NCBI GenBank assembly: GCA_900315615.1
Contig: OMZT01000044.1
Coordinates: forward strand, 1-55,231
Reading direction: 5' to 3'
DNA length: 55,231 bases
Source of the DNA: an uncultured Veillonellaceae bacterium
GTDB taxonomy: Bacteria > Bacillota > Negativicutes > Selenomonadales > Selenomonadaceae
The notes under the pieces were generated by a model. It ran no database searches and was not told the origin of the DNA. It saw nothing but the letters and a program-made list of their open reading frames with translations. The position numbers and the translations under genes are program-made. This document shows positions 1-9,220 of this stretch, one piece after another (the first letter of the stretch is position 1; each line of letters begins with the position of its first letter).

Positions 1-46
1 AAAGCACCAGACCTTATGCCTATAATTCAGGCATAAGTGGTGCTTT
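1..46 (-). terminator. Hairpin after smpB, probable terminator
   Basis: Read on the minus strand just after the smpB stop, this is a long hairpin. The outer arms are AAAGCACCA and TGGTGCTTT, and the inner arms are CTTATGCCT and AGGCATAAG, with a small bulge. The window ends here, so any U-run beyond it cannot be seen. The position and stem strength fit the end of the secG-est-rnr-smpB transcript. Confidence 0.65.
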
Positions 47-58
47 CTCCTCATTCTA

Positions 59-532
59 TCAGTATTTTTGCCTATCTCTGAGAGCTCTCTCTACGTCTCT
101 TTTTGCAGCCTTCGCCTTCAAGTCCTGGCGCTTATCGTAGTTATGTTTACCACTAGCCAGCGCCAGCTCGACCTTGGCACGACCTTTCTTGAAGTAAACC
201 TTGAGCGGAACAAGCGTCAGTCCTTTTTCCTTTATCTTGGAAAAAAGCTTCACGATCTCTGATTTATGCATCAGAAGCTTCTTCGGCCTGAGCGGGTCAG
301 TATTGAACCTATTTCCCTGCTCATATGGGCTGATATGCATATGCTCTACGAATATTTCGCCATTCCTGATATCAGCATAGCTGTCCCTGAGGTTTGCACG
401 GCCTGCACGCAGTGACTTTACCTCAGTACCGGCGAGCTCTATGCCGGCTTCATACGTTTCCTGTATGAAATAGTCATGCCTTGCCTTGCGATTCTCACAG
501 GCAATCTTTATAGCTGTATTTTTCCTGCCCAT
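59..532 (-). CDS. smpB: SsrA-binding protein SmpB
   Basis: SmpB binds tmRNA and delivers it to stalled ribosomes for trans-translation. The 157-residue product has the family's usual length. It shows the OB-fold core around [20 protein letters not shown], then HISPYEQGN and KLLMHKSEI, and a basic C-terminal tail ([17 protein letters not shown]) that enters the ribosomal mRNA channel in known SmpB. I place the start at 532 because GAGGGAAAGC lies directly before that ATG; an in-frame ATG at 544 has no good ribosome site. It is the last gene of a secG-est-rnr-smpB operon, an order also known in Bacillus. The tmRNA gene is not in the window. Confidence 0.95.
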   Translation of the reverse strand: MGRKNTAIKIACENRKARHDYFIQETYEAGIELAGTEVKSLRAGRANLRDSYADIRNGEIFVEHMHISPYEQGNRFNTDPLRPKKLLMHKSEIVKLFSKIKEKGLTLVPLKVYFKKGRAKVELALASGKHNYDKRQDLKAKAAKRDVERALRDRQKY

Positions 533-595
533 GCTTTCCCTCATTTCATACGTTTCATACGTTAAAACAGCTATCTATCTCATTCCTTCTGAAGA

Positions 596-3124
596 TCAAT
601 CGCTGTTCTTCGTACCGCCCTCGGTCTTCAGATGATGTCGTGGGCGGCCTGAATCCTTCCTGGCACGCGGTGCCTTCTCCTCTTTTTTGGGACGTTCATT
701 CTGCTTTGGATCTGGCCACACAGCCTTATTGAGATTCTTCAGCACGCTAAACGGATTGTCATCATTCCTGCTGTCCTTGAACTCATAATGCCCCTTGCCA
801 CGGCTCCTCTGCTGCTTGCCGTTTCCTCGTGGCCCGCTGGTGCCTTTCCTTCCCTGCCTGCCATCCGATCTCTTTGTGCCGTTACCACGACCGTTCGATG
901 TCTTTGATGGTGCTGGCGAATACACACCATTTCCATTCAGTATAAAGTCTATGTTCCTCTCTTCTACGTCTGCACGTACGAGCTGGACTTCTACCTCGTC
1001 GCCAAGGCGATAGCGCTTACCAGATGTCTCACCAACAAGTGCATACTGTTCTTCTGCATACTCATAGTAATCATCCACCATGCTGGATACATGAACGAGG
1101 CCCTCGACGCCATTATCGAGTTCAACGAAAATACCAAAGGAGGTCACACCACTGATAACGCCCCTGAATATATCTCCCTCAAACTGAACCATATATTCGA
1201 TTTCTTTCATCTCTGTTGTATCGCGCTCAGCATCGATTGCCACGCGCTCACGAACAGACGCATGTTCAGCTATCTCCGGCAGTATCTCTTTCAGATGATC
1301 CTGCCTTTCCTGACTCATCGTTCCAGTACTGAATGTGTCTCGAAGGAGCCTATGCACAATTAGGTCAGGATAGCGACGTATCGGCGATGTGAAATGCGTA
1401 TAATATCTAGCCGCGAGTCCGAAATGACCAAGGCTCCTGTCCTCATAATGTGCCTGCATCATCGAGCGCAGAGCCACTGCACTGATGATACGCTCCTCTG
1501 GTCTGCCCTTCACTTTCTCAAGCACATGCTGGACATCAGATGGCTTTATCTGACCGCCCTCATTCTGATGGATATGTAGTCCGAAAGCCGCAAGCAGACT
1601 ATTGAGGCGCTCTGTCTTTTCATCGCTCGGCTGCTCATGGACGCGGTAGATAAACGGAAGCTCTTTCTTATCCATATGCTCCGCAACGGTCTCATTCGCT
1701 GCAAGCATGCACTGCTCTATGATCGACTCCGCGAGAGTGCCTTCACGCTTGATAAGTGCCACAGGATGTCCCTTGTCATCGAGTTTGACTTTCACTTCAG
1801 AGAGATCGAAATCTATTGCGCCACGACGATGGCGCATATCCTTCATGGCATTCCTAAGATCTCTCAGATCCTCAAGCATAGGACGTATATCCTCGTTGTC
1901 GCGTACGATATCGGGATCGCTGCCCTCAAGTATCTTATTCACTATGTTATATGTAAGTCTACGGTACACATGCACCACAGCCGGCACTATCTCATAACGC
2001 TTAACGACACCATCCGTACCGATCTCCATCTCGCATGCCATTGCAAGCCTGTCAGTACCGGCATTAAGGCTGCAGATACCATTCGACAGCTTCTTGGGCA
2101 GCATAGGTATAACACGATCTACGAGATATACACTCGTCCCACGCTCGCGCGCTTCACGATCAAGAGGATGATTTTCCCTGACATACCAGCTGACATCTGC
2201 GATATATACTCCGAGGAAAAACGTACCATCGGGTCTTTTTTCGCAATAGACACCATCATCCAGATCCTTCGAGTCATCACCATCTACTGTAACGATGTGG
2301 AGGTCGCGACGATCGCGCCTGCCTTCATACTCCTCTGGAGACGGACTATCCTCTGTCGCATCTGCTTCACGCTGAACATCCTCTGGAAAGCTCTCGCTGA
2401 GATCATACTGACGCATGACCGATAATACGTCTACGCCAGGATCTCCGCTCATACCAAGGAGTTCGACCACTTTGCCTTCAGCACTGCGTCCTCCCTCAGG
2501 CCACTTCGTGATCTTCACGACAACCTTCATGCCGGTCGAAGCACCATGAACCGCCTTCTGCGGTATGAAGATATCCTGATTAAGCTTCGTATCATCAGGC
2601 GTTACGAAGCCGAACGATTTGCTGGCTTCAAACGTACCAACGATCCTTTCATTCGCTCGCTTGACGATCCTTATGATTTCTCCCTCTGGAGATCTCGTCG
2701 GATCGACTGGAGGTGTCACTCGGGCAACGACGATATCACCATTCATGGCGCTTGAGAGCATCGTACCCGGCACGAACACATCTTTCTCATCATCGGATTC
2801 CTTGTCATCAGGAGTTATGAACGCAAATCCCTTTGCTGAGACGCTGATCTTACCTACGACAAGGCTCATCCTGCGCGGTATACCATAAAGTCCATTGCGG
2901 TTCTTTATGAGCTTTGCCTGCTCCTCGAGCGATTTAAGTGACGGCCAGAAGGCATCTAGCTCCCCTTCTGTACCGAGCGCCATACCATTGATAATCGACT
3001 CATCTGTCATTGGGCGCATCGCTTTCTCTTTCATGAAATCCAGGATACGCTCTTCCATTTCCTGCTGCTCTTTATTCGTCATTTCATTCCACCACGGCCT
3101 ACCCGGCCCCTTCCCTAAGAGCAT
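596..3124 (-). CDS. rnr: Ribonuclease R (3'-5' exoribonuclease)
   Basis: This is an RNB-family exonuclease that degrades structured RNA and works with SmpB/tmRNA on stalled messages. The 842-residue protein has an N-terminal helix-turn-helix-like region (about 20-85), two cold-shock-type RNA-binding domains (about 86-235), and the RNB domain from about 265. The metal-binding run DGDDSKDLDDG lies near residues 281-291. An S1 domain follows at about 640-720 (GVISGVTSFGIFVEL), then a long Gly/Arg/Lys-rich tail. The start at 3124 has AGGAG nine bases upstream; an in-frame ATG at 3082 is a weaker alternative. The low-complexity basic tail is longer than the minimal family architecture and may help RNA or ribosome binding. 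Confidence 0.95.
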   Translation of the reverse strand: MLLGKGPGRPWWNEMTNKEQQEMEERILDFMKEKAMRPMTDESIINGMALGTEGELDAFWPSLKSLEEQAKLIKNRNGLYGIPRRMSLVVGKISVSAKGFAFITPDDKESDDEKDVFVPGTMLSSAMNGDIVVARVTPPVDPTRSPEGEIIRIVKRANERIVGTFEASKSFGFVTPDDTKLNQDIFIPQKAVHGASTGMKVVVKITKWPEGGRSAEGKVVELLGMSGDPGVDVLSVMRQYDLSESFPEDVQREADATEDSPSPEEYEGRRDRRDLHIVTVDGDDSKDLDDGVYCEKRPDGTFFLGVYIADVSWYVRENHPLDREARERGTSVYLVDRVIPMLPKKLSNGICSLNAGTDRLAMACEMEIGTDGVVKRYEIVPAVVHVYRRLTYNIVNKILEGSDPDIVRDNEDIRPMLEDLRDLRNAMKDMRHRRGAIDFDLSEVKVKLDDKGHPVALIKREGTLAESIIEQCMLAANETVAEHMDKKELPFIYRVHEQPSDEKTERLNSLLAAFGLHIHQNEGGQIKPSDVQHVLEKVKGRPEERIISAVALRSMMQAHYEDRSLGHFGLAARYYTHFTSPIRRYPDLIVHRLLRDTFSTGTMSQERQDHLKEILPEIAEHASVRERVAIDAERDTTEMKEIEYMVQFEGDIFRGVISGVTSFGIFVELDNGVEGLVHVSSMVDDYYEYAEEQYALVGETSGKRYRLGDEVEVQLVRADVEERNIDFILNGNGVYSPAPSKTSNGRGNGTKRSDGRQGRKGTSGPRGNGKQQRSRGKGHYEFKDSRNDDNPFSVLKNLNKAVWPDPKQNERPKKEEKAPRARKDSGRPRHHLKTEGGTKNSD

Positions 3125-3156
3125 TCACTTTTGCTCCTAATCTCTATATCAAACTA

Positions 3157-3903
3157 TCAAAAATTATTTTCGCGTAAAAAGTTTTTTATCCTCGTGAAGG
3201 CCGCTTCCCTATCACTTTCCAGAGGAATCAGGTGCCCCGAATCTGGCAGCCAGCAAAGCTTCTTTAAAGGTGATGATACATGCGCATATATATACTCTGC
3301 GCTCTTCGGTTTTACCGTACGATCCTTCAATCCCTGCAATATAAGAAGAGGCCTTTTGACCTCCACCAGCCTGCGCTTTGCTGAATTCATCACATCGAAG
3401 AATTCATGTACCGCCAGAAGTGGCATACGGCTGTATGACAGATTGCAGAAAGACGGTACATCCTGAAGGTGCCTCCTATGCTTTGGGAGGAAAAGCCCAT
3501 CACAATCACGTTTTGGCGGAAGAAGCTTCAAGCGGTTCTCCGCCTGTATAAAAATAGGTGCAGCCATCGATACTACGCATCGTACCTCTGCCTGCGCCGA
3601 AAGAAGGAGCGCAAGAAGCGCTCCCATAGATAATCCGGCAATCGATATGCTATCCGTACAGCCGGCCAGTACTGCATATCCATCACGCACGGAATCAAAC
3701 CAATTGACAGCCGTCGTATGCTCCAGATCCTGAGGTGACGTCCCATGCCCAGTCAATCTTGGGCAAAGAACCGTATAGCCCTGCTCCTGCAGTGAACGTC
3801 CAAGGAGCAGCATCTCACTCGGCATCCCCGTAAAGCCATGTACCAGGAGTACACCTTTATTGCCTCCTGGTAAAAAAAAGGGCTCAGCCCCTTGCATTAT
3901 CAT
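3157..3903 (-). CDS. est: Alpha/beta-hydrolase carboxylesterase (Est/YvaK type)
   Basis: This serine esterase of 248 residues is expected to cleave short- or medium-chain acyl esters in the cytoplasm. It has the oxyanion motif HGFTG at 22-26 and the nucleophile elbow GLSMG with Ser92. Asp194 (QGLKD) and His224 (DSGHL) complete a plausible catalytic triad. It lies between secG and rnr with only four bases after secG, the same placement as yvaK in Bacillus. The natural substrate is unknown. No signal peptide is present. The ribosome site is weak, so translation may be coupled to secG. Confidence 0.88.
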   Translation of the reverse strand: MIMQGAEPFFLPGGNKGVLLVHGFTGMPSEMLLLGRSLQEQGYTVLCPRLTGHGTSPQDLEHTTAVNWFDSVRDGYAVLAGCTDSISIAGLSMGALLALLLSAQAEVRCVVSMAAPIFIQAENRLKLLPPKRDCDGLFLPKHRRHLQDVPSFCNLSYSRMPLLAVHEFFDVMNSAKRRLVEVKRPLLILQGLKDRTVKPKSAEYIYAHVSSPLKKLCWLPDSGHLIPLESDREAAFTRIKNFLRENNF

Positions 3904-3907
3904 ATCA

Positions 3908-4135
3908 TCACATTGACATCTTCGCTATGATAAGGGTCAGCACACCGAAGATTACAGCAAGGACAACCGTTACACGTGCAAGCAAAGCATCCATACCACG
4001 TGCCTTACTGGAAAAGACCGTATCAGCACCGCCGCCGAAGCCGCCCATACCAGCTGACTTAGGCTCCTGTGCAAGCACCGCTGCCATAAGCGCAATCGCA
4101 ATTACTGCATCTAAGATCATCAGTAACGTAAACAA
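3908..4135 (-). CDS. secG: Preprotein translocase subunit SecG
   Basis: SecG is the small membrane subunit of the SecYEG channel. The 75-residue product has two hydrophobic segments (about 3-22 and 52-72) joined by a Gly-rich loop (GMGGFGGGADTVFSSKARG), which is the family hallmark. A GGAGGTC-type ribosome site precedes the ATG. It is the first gene of the operon running to smpB and has its own promoter at 4230-4258, with a conserved sequence block at the presumed start site. Confidence 0.93.
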   Translation of the reverse strand: MFTLLMILDAVIAIALMAAVLAQEPKSAGMGGFGGGADTVFSSKARGMDALLARVTVVLAVIFGVLTLIIAKMSM

Positions 4136-4204
4136 ATCAAGACCTCCAAATACTCACTACTGTGTCATATCGATTTTACGCATCTATCTTTCCAAAAGCC
4201 GCCA

Positions 4205-4222
4205 TATGACAACGTCACACAG
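4205..4222 (-). promoter_or_regulatory. Candidate operator at the secG promoter (copy A)
   Basis: The plus-strand sequence TATGACAACGTCACACAG contains the inverted repeat TGAC-N3-GTCA. It differs at only one base from the block at 13595-13612 in the fapR promoter. It begins about seven bases downstream of the -10 box, at the likely transcription start. The regulator is unknown; FapR is one candidate because the other copy sits in its promoter. Confidence 0.55.
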
Positions 4223-4229
4223 CCTAGAT

Positions 4230-4258
4230 ATATTATTTATCCCATAGCTAGTCTACAA
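4230..4258 (-). promoter_or_regulatory. Predicted promoter of the secG operon
   Basis: On the minus strand TTGTAG (4253-4258) and TAATAT (4230-4235) are separated by exactly 17 bases. It lies about 95 bases upstream of the secG ATG, with the candidate operator just downstream. Confidence 0.55.
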
Positions 4259-4281
4259 TGCTTTATTTTATCAAATATCAT

Positions 4282-4320
4282 AAAAAAAAACAAGAGCTCC
4301 TGCCATAAAGCGGAAGCTCT
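4282..4320 (-). terminator. Rho-independent terminator after pyk
   Basis: On the minus strand AGAGCTTCCGC and GCAGGAGCTCT form an 11-bp stem (one mismatch and one G-U pair) around TTTATG, followed by nine T residues. It ends the long lipid operon whose last gene is pyk. Confidence 0.9.
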
Positions 4321-4336
4321 CATGTAAAGTGATATA

Positions 4337-5749
4337 TCAGATCGTATACACGCGGATGGCACTCGTATTGCCCATTCCCATCTTTATGCCAGATGTGATT
4401 ATGGTCACATCTCCTCTATGGGCAAGTCCTCCCTTTACCGCAGCCGATGTGGCCGCACTGATCATCTCATCCTCATCATTCCACTTATGTCCAATGACGG
4501 AGTACACACCCCAGCGAAGGTTCAGATGGCGCGCGACCTGCTCATTCGTCGTGTACGCGACGATATCAGCCTTCGGGCGATATCTGGATATAGCCTTTGC
4601 CGTATATCCGCTCTCCGTAGGAGCGATGATTTCGCCGGCGCTAAGCTCATATGCCATCTGCACCGTAGCATGGGCTACGGCATCAGTGATATTGTCCAGC
4701 CTATATATGCCACGCTCAGAAAGCAAGCTCCTATAATGCAGCGACCCTTCTATGCGACGGGCAACGCGACTCATGGTTTCCACTGCCTCCACCGGATAAT
4801 TTCCCTGTGCAGTCTCTCCAGAAAGCATAATCGCATCGGTGCCATCCAGTATAGCATTCGCTACATCAGCGACTTCAGCTCTCGTCGGACGCGGGTTTGT
4901 AGTCATGGATTCCAGCATCTGAGTAGCGACGATGACCGGCTTACCAGCCTTGTTGCATTTCTGGATGATATCTTTCTGTATCAGAGGCACATCCTCAGCT
5001 GGTATCTCAACGCCCAGATCGCCACGTGCGACCATGATGCCATCGGATACGGCAAGAATATCATCGAAGTTCTTCACGCCCTCGAGGTTCTCAATCTTTG
5101 GTATGATCTCCATATGGCCACCATGCTCTGTAATCAGCTTACGGATGGCCGTGACATCGTCTGCACGCTGTATGAAAGAGGCAGCGACAAAATCCATATC
5201 CTGCTCTATACCGAATATGATATCATCTGCATCCTGCTCGGATATCGGTGGCAGTCCCAATGGAACGCCAGGAGCCGCAACACGTTTCTTCGTGCTCATC
5301 TTCCCACTGTTCTGCACGACGGTCACTATATCCTTGCCCCTTATCTCATCGACCTTCAGAGCAACAAGCCCATCAGATAGAAGCAGCGTATCGCCAGGCT
5401 TCACTTCAGTATAAAGGAGCTTATGATTCACTGAAACATGTGTTTCATCACCAGGTACGTCATCGTAGGTCAATACGAACTGGCTGCCTTTCTTGAGCAT
5501 TACGGATCCATTCTTGAATTCTCCCAGCCGCATCTCAGGCCCTTTGGTATCAAGGACGAGTGATACCACCTTGCCAGCACGCTTTGCTGCTTCCCTGACC
5601 ATTTTTATGCGGTTCAAATGCTCTTCATGATCACCATGAGAAAAATTGAATCTTGCACAGTTCATACCTTTTTCAATCAGTGCATCGATTACTCCAGGTC
5701 TTTCTGTTGCAGGTCCCTGCGTGCAGACTATCTTAGTCTTTTTCAGCAT
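4337..5749 (-). CDS. pyk: Pyruvate kinase
   Basis: Converts phosphoenolpyruvate and ADP to pyruvate and ATP, the last step of glycolysis. The 470-residue protein has the N-terminal TKIVCTQGPAT motif, the active-site segment IPKIENLEGV, the metal and substrate segment ARGDLGVEIP, and MLSGETAQGNYP. The C-terminal allosteric domain ends at the usual length, with no extra PEP-utiliser domain. The start at 5749 has AAGGAG seven bases upstream. It follows rnc by 57 bases, and a perfect palindrome (5773-5791) lies in that gap. It is the last gene before a strong terminator, so it probably shares transcripts with the lipid genes, though it may also have its own signal. Confidence 0.96.
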   Translation of the reverse strand: MLKKTKIVCTQGPATERPGVIDALIEKGMNCARFNFSHGDHEEHLNRIKMVREAAKRAGKVVSLVLDTKGPEMRLGEFKNGSVMLKKGSQFVLTYDDVPGDETHVSVNHKLLYTEVKPGDTLLLSDGLVALKVDEIRGKDIVTVVQNSGKMSTKKRVAAPGVPLGLPPISEQDADDIIFGIEQDMDFVAASFIQRADDVTAIRKLITEHGGHMEIIPKIENLEGVKNFDDILAVSDGIMVARGDLGVEIPAEDVPLIQKDIIQKCNKAGKPVIVATQMLESMTTNPRPTRAEVADVANAILDGTDAIMLSGETAQGNYPVEAVETMSRVARRIEGSLHYRSLLSERGIYRLDNITDAVAHATVQMAYELSAGEIIAPTESGYTAKAISRYRPKADIVAYTTNEQVARHLNLRWGVYSVIGHKWNDEDEMISAATSAAVKGGLAHRGDVTIITSGIKMGMGNTSAIRVYTI

Positions 5750-5772
5750 GTCCGTATCTCCTTTCCATGACG

Positions 5773-5791
5773 ATTTCACATCAAGTGAAAT
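5773..5791. promoter_or_regulatory. Perfect 7-bp palindrome upstream of pyk
   Basis: ATTTCAC-ATCAA-GTGAAAT is a perfect inverted repeat 24 bases upstream of the pyk start. It could be an operator or a short RNA hairpin. It resembles no operator I can name with confidence. Confidence 0.35.
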
Positions 5792-5806
5792 ACTACTTAA
5801 AATGTA

Positions 5807-6538
5807 TCATTCAAGAGAACCGCGCAGCTTTTCAAGTGCCTCCTTGGCAGCCTGCTGCTCAGCTTCCTTCTTGCTGCGTCCTTTGCCATGCCCATAGATC
5901 TTGCCATCAAGCTTAGCTACGAACTCAAAGCGTTTATCATGATCAGGACCGCTTTCTCCAACAAGCTCATACACGACTTCGCTCTCTGAATCAGCATATG
6001 CCTCCTCCTGGAGCATCGTCTTGTAATCCTTGCGGTTCTCGCCCTTATCAACAGCAGAGATATCCTCCTTCAGCTTATCGAGCACATACATCTCAGCTGT
6101 TTCCCAGCCTTGATCGAGATATATTGCCCCGATAACAGCCTCAAAGGTATTCTCCAGCAGCGATGGCTTATGCGCCCCACCATTCATGCTCTCTCCATGG
6201 CCAAGCAATAGATGCTCACCAAGATGCATTTCCTCTGCACGGTGCGACAGTGTAAGGTCACGCACCAGTGACGCACGAATCTTCGATAAGGTACCCTCCG
6301 TCTTATCTGGAAAATGCCTATAAAGGTATGTACTCATAGCAAGCTCAAGTACAGCATCCCCCAAAAATTCGAGTCTCTCGTTGTCCGGTACATCCTTTTT
6401 GCGAGCCTTCATCTCATTCGCATACGACGAATGTGTCAATGCCTCATCGAGAATAGCGAGATCATTAAACCGAACACCAAGATGCTCTGCCAGCTCTGTT
6501 AACTCCTTACGGCGATTCTCATAAATTTTCCAAGGCAT
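5807..6538 (-). CDS. rnc: Ribonuclease III
   Basis: Double-strand-specific endoribonuclease for rRNA and mRNA processing. The 243-residue protein has the signature NERLEFLGDAVLEL (about 53-66) with the catalytic acidic residues, the second acidic site in LLENTFEAVIGAIYLDQG, and a C-terminal double-stranded RNA-binding domain (about 165-240, GKGRSKKEAEQQAAKEAL). A GGAG site precedes the ATG. It follows fabF by nine bases, matching the common acpP-fabF-rnc linkage. Confidence 0.95.
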   Translation of the reverse strand: MPWKIYENRRKELTELAEHLGVRFNDLAILDEALTHSSYANEMKARKKDVPDNERLEFLGDAVLELAMSTYLYRHFPDKTEGTLSKIRASLVRDLTLSHRAEEMHLGEHLLLGHGESMNGGAHKPSLLENTFEAVIGAIYLDQGWETAEMYVLDKLKEDISAVDKGENRKDYKTMLQEEAYADSESEVVYELVGESGPDHDKRFEFVAKLDGKIYGHGKGRSKKEAEQQAAKEALEKLRGSLE

Positions 6539-6547
6539 ATAGGCGTA

Positions 6548-7792
6548 TTACTCCGCGTACTTCTTCAAGAGGATGCATGCATTATGCCCGCCAAAGCCAA
6601 AGGAATTGGATATGGCTGCACGTACAGTCTTCTCCTTTGCCTTATTCGGGACATAGTCCAGATCCATACCCTCATCTGGTGTCTCATAGTTGATTGTCGG
6701 AGGGAGGACATCATTCTCAATGGAAAGTGCTGTCGCTATACACTCAACGCCGCCAGCAGCTCCGAGAAGATGACCCGTCATGGACTTAATGGAGCTTACG
6801 GACACATCCTTTGCTGCATCCGCCCAAACCTTTTTGATCGCCTCGCTCTCACCAGCATCGTTCATATGTGTCGATGTACCATGTGCATTCACGTAGTCGA
6901 CCTCAGATGCCTTCATTCCAGCATCATCAAGTGCAAGCTGCATGCATTTCGCCTGGTATACTCCATGAGGTGCAGGACTAGTGATATGATATGCATCAGA
7001 GTTGGAGCCATATCCGGCAATCTCTGCATAAATATGCGCGCCACGAGCCTTTGCATGCTCAAGGCTCTCTATTACCACGATACCTGAACCTTCGCCCATG
7101 ACAAAACCGCTGCGGTTCTTATCAAACGGACGCGAAGCATGCTCTGGATCATCGTTATGATCTGAGCAGAGCGCCTTCATCTGGCAGAATCCACCGACAG
7201 CAGCAGGAGAAATGCTCGCCTCTGTACCACCTGCAACCATGACGTCTGCCTTTCCGTTCTGTATCAGACGGAAAGCATCACCGATGCAGTTCGTACCTGT
7301 CGCACATGCCGTAACGACACACTCTGAAGGGCCATGCAGTCCGAAATTGATTGCGACACGGCCTGCAGCCATATTGGCGATCATCATCGGTATGAAGAAT
7401 GGGCTCAAGCGCTTAGGACCCTTAGCAAACAGCTTCTCATACTGCGTATGAAGTGTCTCCATACCTCCGATGCCTGCACCGACATATGTGCCTATGCGAT
7501 CGCAATCCTCTTTCTCAAGATCCAGCCCTGCATCTTCTATCGCCATCTTAGCTGCAGCCACTGCAAACTGTGAATAGCGATCCATGCGTTTTGACTCCTT
7601 TGCATCCATATAGTCTGCCGGATCGAACCCATCGACCTCGCCGGCAATCTGTGAATTATATTCAGATGCATCGAAACGCGTTATCTTCCTGATTCCGCTC
7701 TTTCCAGCGATCAGGTTCTTCCAGAATTCATCCTTGCCTATGCCAATAGGAGTCACTGCTCCCATACCAGTTATAACTACTCTTCTCGTCAA
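6548..7792 (-). CDS. fabF: Beta-ketoacyl-ACP synthase II (FabF)
   Basis: Condenses malonyl-ACP with acyl-ACP in each elongation round of type II fatty-acid synthesis. From the chosen TTG start the protein has 414 residues. The nucleophile is Cys163 (TACATGTNCIG), with the two histidines in NAHGTSTHMND and SMTGHLLGAAG, which is the Cys-His-His triad. The start at 7792 is preferred because GAGGTG lies about eight bases upstream; the GTG at 7801 lies inside that ribosome site. It is the only condensing enzyme of the cluster; no fabH is present in this window. Confidence 0.95.
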   Translation of the reverse strand: MTRRVVITGMGAVTPIGIGKDEFWKNLIAGKSGIRKITRFDASEYNSQIAGEVDGFDPADYMDAKESKRMDRYSQFAVAAAKMAIEDAGLDLEKEDCDRIGTYVGAGIGGMETLHTQYEKLFAKGPKRLSPFFIPMMIANMAAGRVAINFGLHGPSECVVTACATGTNCIGDAFRLIQNGKADVMVAGGTEASISPAAVGGFCQMKALCSDHNDDPEHASRPFDKNRSGFVMGEGSGIVVIESLEHAKARGAHIYAEIAGYGSNSDAYHITSPAPHGVYQAKCMQLALDDAGMKASEVDYVNAHGTSTHMNDAGESEAIKKVWADAAKDVSVSSIKSMTGHLLGAAGGVECIATALSIENDVLPPTINYETPDEGMDLDYVPNKAKEKTVRAAISNSFGFGGHNACILLKKYAE

Positions 7793-7848
7793 AACAAACA
7801 CCTCATTATGTATGCTCTTAGATAATCTATCAAATGAAAAAAGCGGGC

Positions 7849-8793
7849 TCAGCTCGCTTTTTCCACCTCGTCCCTGATCTTCGCAAAGATCTCCTTGACG
7901 GACAATATCTTCTTTATACGGTGGATATTCTCGCCGGTAAACACCAGCCCAGTCTCCACATCTCCCTGCTCAGCACGTATCAGTGCGCGAATGATACAGT
8001 AATTATGTCTGCAATTCTTCAGGCACTTATCACATGTCTTTGGTGGCATCTTACCCGCCTCAGAGAGGTCAACAAAGGGATTATGTACTGCTCGCCCCGG
8101 CAGTCCTACAGGGCTGTGTATAACACACACATCCTCCGGACGCGACTTCAGATAAAACTCCTTAAGCATAGGTGATGCATTAGATTCGAGGCTCGCTGCA
8201 AAACGAGATCCCATCTGTACACCATTCGCACCCATATTGAAAAGATCCGCCACATCCTGTCCCGTAAGTACTCCGCCAGCCGCTATGACTGGTAAAGACA
8301 CAGCGGCACGGATATCAGGAATAAGCTCTTTTATGGAATGCGTAGTTCCTAGATGACCGCCTGCCTCCTTGCCTTCGACAACGATTGCCGTAGCTCCGAG
8401 ACGCTCTGATATCTTAGCAAGCTTCACTGAAGATACGATTGGGACTATCGGTGTCCCTGTCTCACGTCCCCAGCCGAACATATCACGTGAGAATCCTGCA
8501 CCTGCTACGACGAGATCGATCCCCTCGTCCATAGCTACATGCACAGCTTCCTTGAAGTTGCTTGCTGCAACCATGTTGTTTATGCCTATGACACCATCTG
8601 TCAATGATCTTGCCAGACGGATCTCATAGCGAAGCTCATCCTCTGACATACCGGAAGAGGCTATAAGCCCGATACCGCCTTCATTTGCGACCGCAGCCGC
8701 CAAACGCGCAGTCGAGAGCCGAATGGCCATGCCACCTTGCACGATCGGAATCTTTGCTGTCCGCGTGCCAATCTTCAGCTCTGGAAGCTTCAC
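7849..8793 (-). CDS. FabK/nitronate-monooxygenase-family flavoprotein with C-terminal Cys cluster
   Basis: A TIM-barrel FMN protein of the 2-nitropropane dioxygenase/FabK superfamily (314 residues, GTG start with GGAGGAG upstream). The core is visible as PIVQGGMAIRLS, VVEGKEAGGHLG, PVIAAGGVLTGQD and GANGVQMGSRF. Unlike the fabK of this operon, it carries a C-terminal C-X2-C-X3-C-X4-C motif at Cys254, 257, 261 and 266, which could bind zinc or an iron-sulfur cluster. It lies between acpP and fabF. Its role could be an alternative enoyl-ACP reductase, an isomerase-like enzyme for unsaturated acyl chains, or nitronate detoxification. The operon position favours lipid metabolism, but this is inference. 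Confidence 0.8.
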   Translation of the reverse strand: MKLPELKIGTRTAKIPIVQGGMAIRLSTARLAAAVANEGGIGLIASSGMSEDELRYEIRLARSLTDGVIGINNMVAASNFKEAVHVAMDEGIDLVVAGAGFSRDMFGWGRETGTPIVPIVSSVKLAKISERLGATAIVVEGKEAGGHLGTTHSIKELIPDIRAAVSLPVIAAGGVLTGQDVADLFNMGANGVQMGSRFAASLESNASPMLKEFYLKSRPEDVCVIHSPVGLPGRAVHNPFVDLSEAGKMPPKTCDKCLKNCRHNYCIIRALIRAEQGDVETGLVFTGENIHRIKKILSVKEIFAKIRDEVEKAS

Positions 8794-8828
8794 CTTAACT
8801 CCTCCATTCCATGTCCCCTACTGTAGAA

Positions 8829-8854
8829 AATCCCGTGACCAAGATCACGGGATT
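8829..8854 (-). terminator. Hairpin between acpP and the FabK-like gene (possible attenuator)
   Basis: A perfect 10-bp stem, AATCCCGTGA and TCACGGGATT, encloses a 6-base loop and on the minus strand is followed by only TTTTC. It may be a partial terminator or an RNA-stabilising 3' end that lets acpP be expressed above the downstream genes. Confidence 0.55.
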
Positions 8855-8881
8855 ACCTAACCAGCCATGTCAGCCTTAGGA

Positions 8882-9175
<294 letters not shown>

Positions 9176-9220
9176 CTAGAAATAAACATCTCATCTTTAG
9201 AAACTCTTCTTATATCTGCA

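Noticed and set aside
1637-2425. Plus-strand open frame of about 260 codons antisense to rnr
   Set aside because: It overlaps the RNB domain coding region and shows no coding signal.
4418-5380. Long open frame on the plus strand (about 320 codons) antisense to pyk
   Set aside because: It lies wholly inside a clear pyruvate kinase gene, has no ribosome site and no family features; long antisense frames are common in this sequence.
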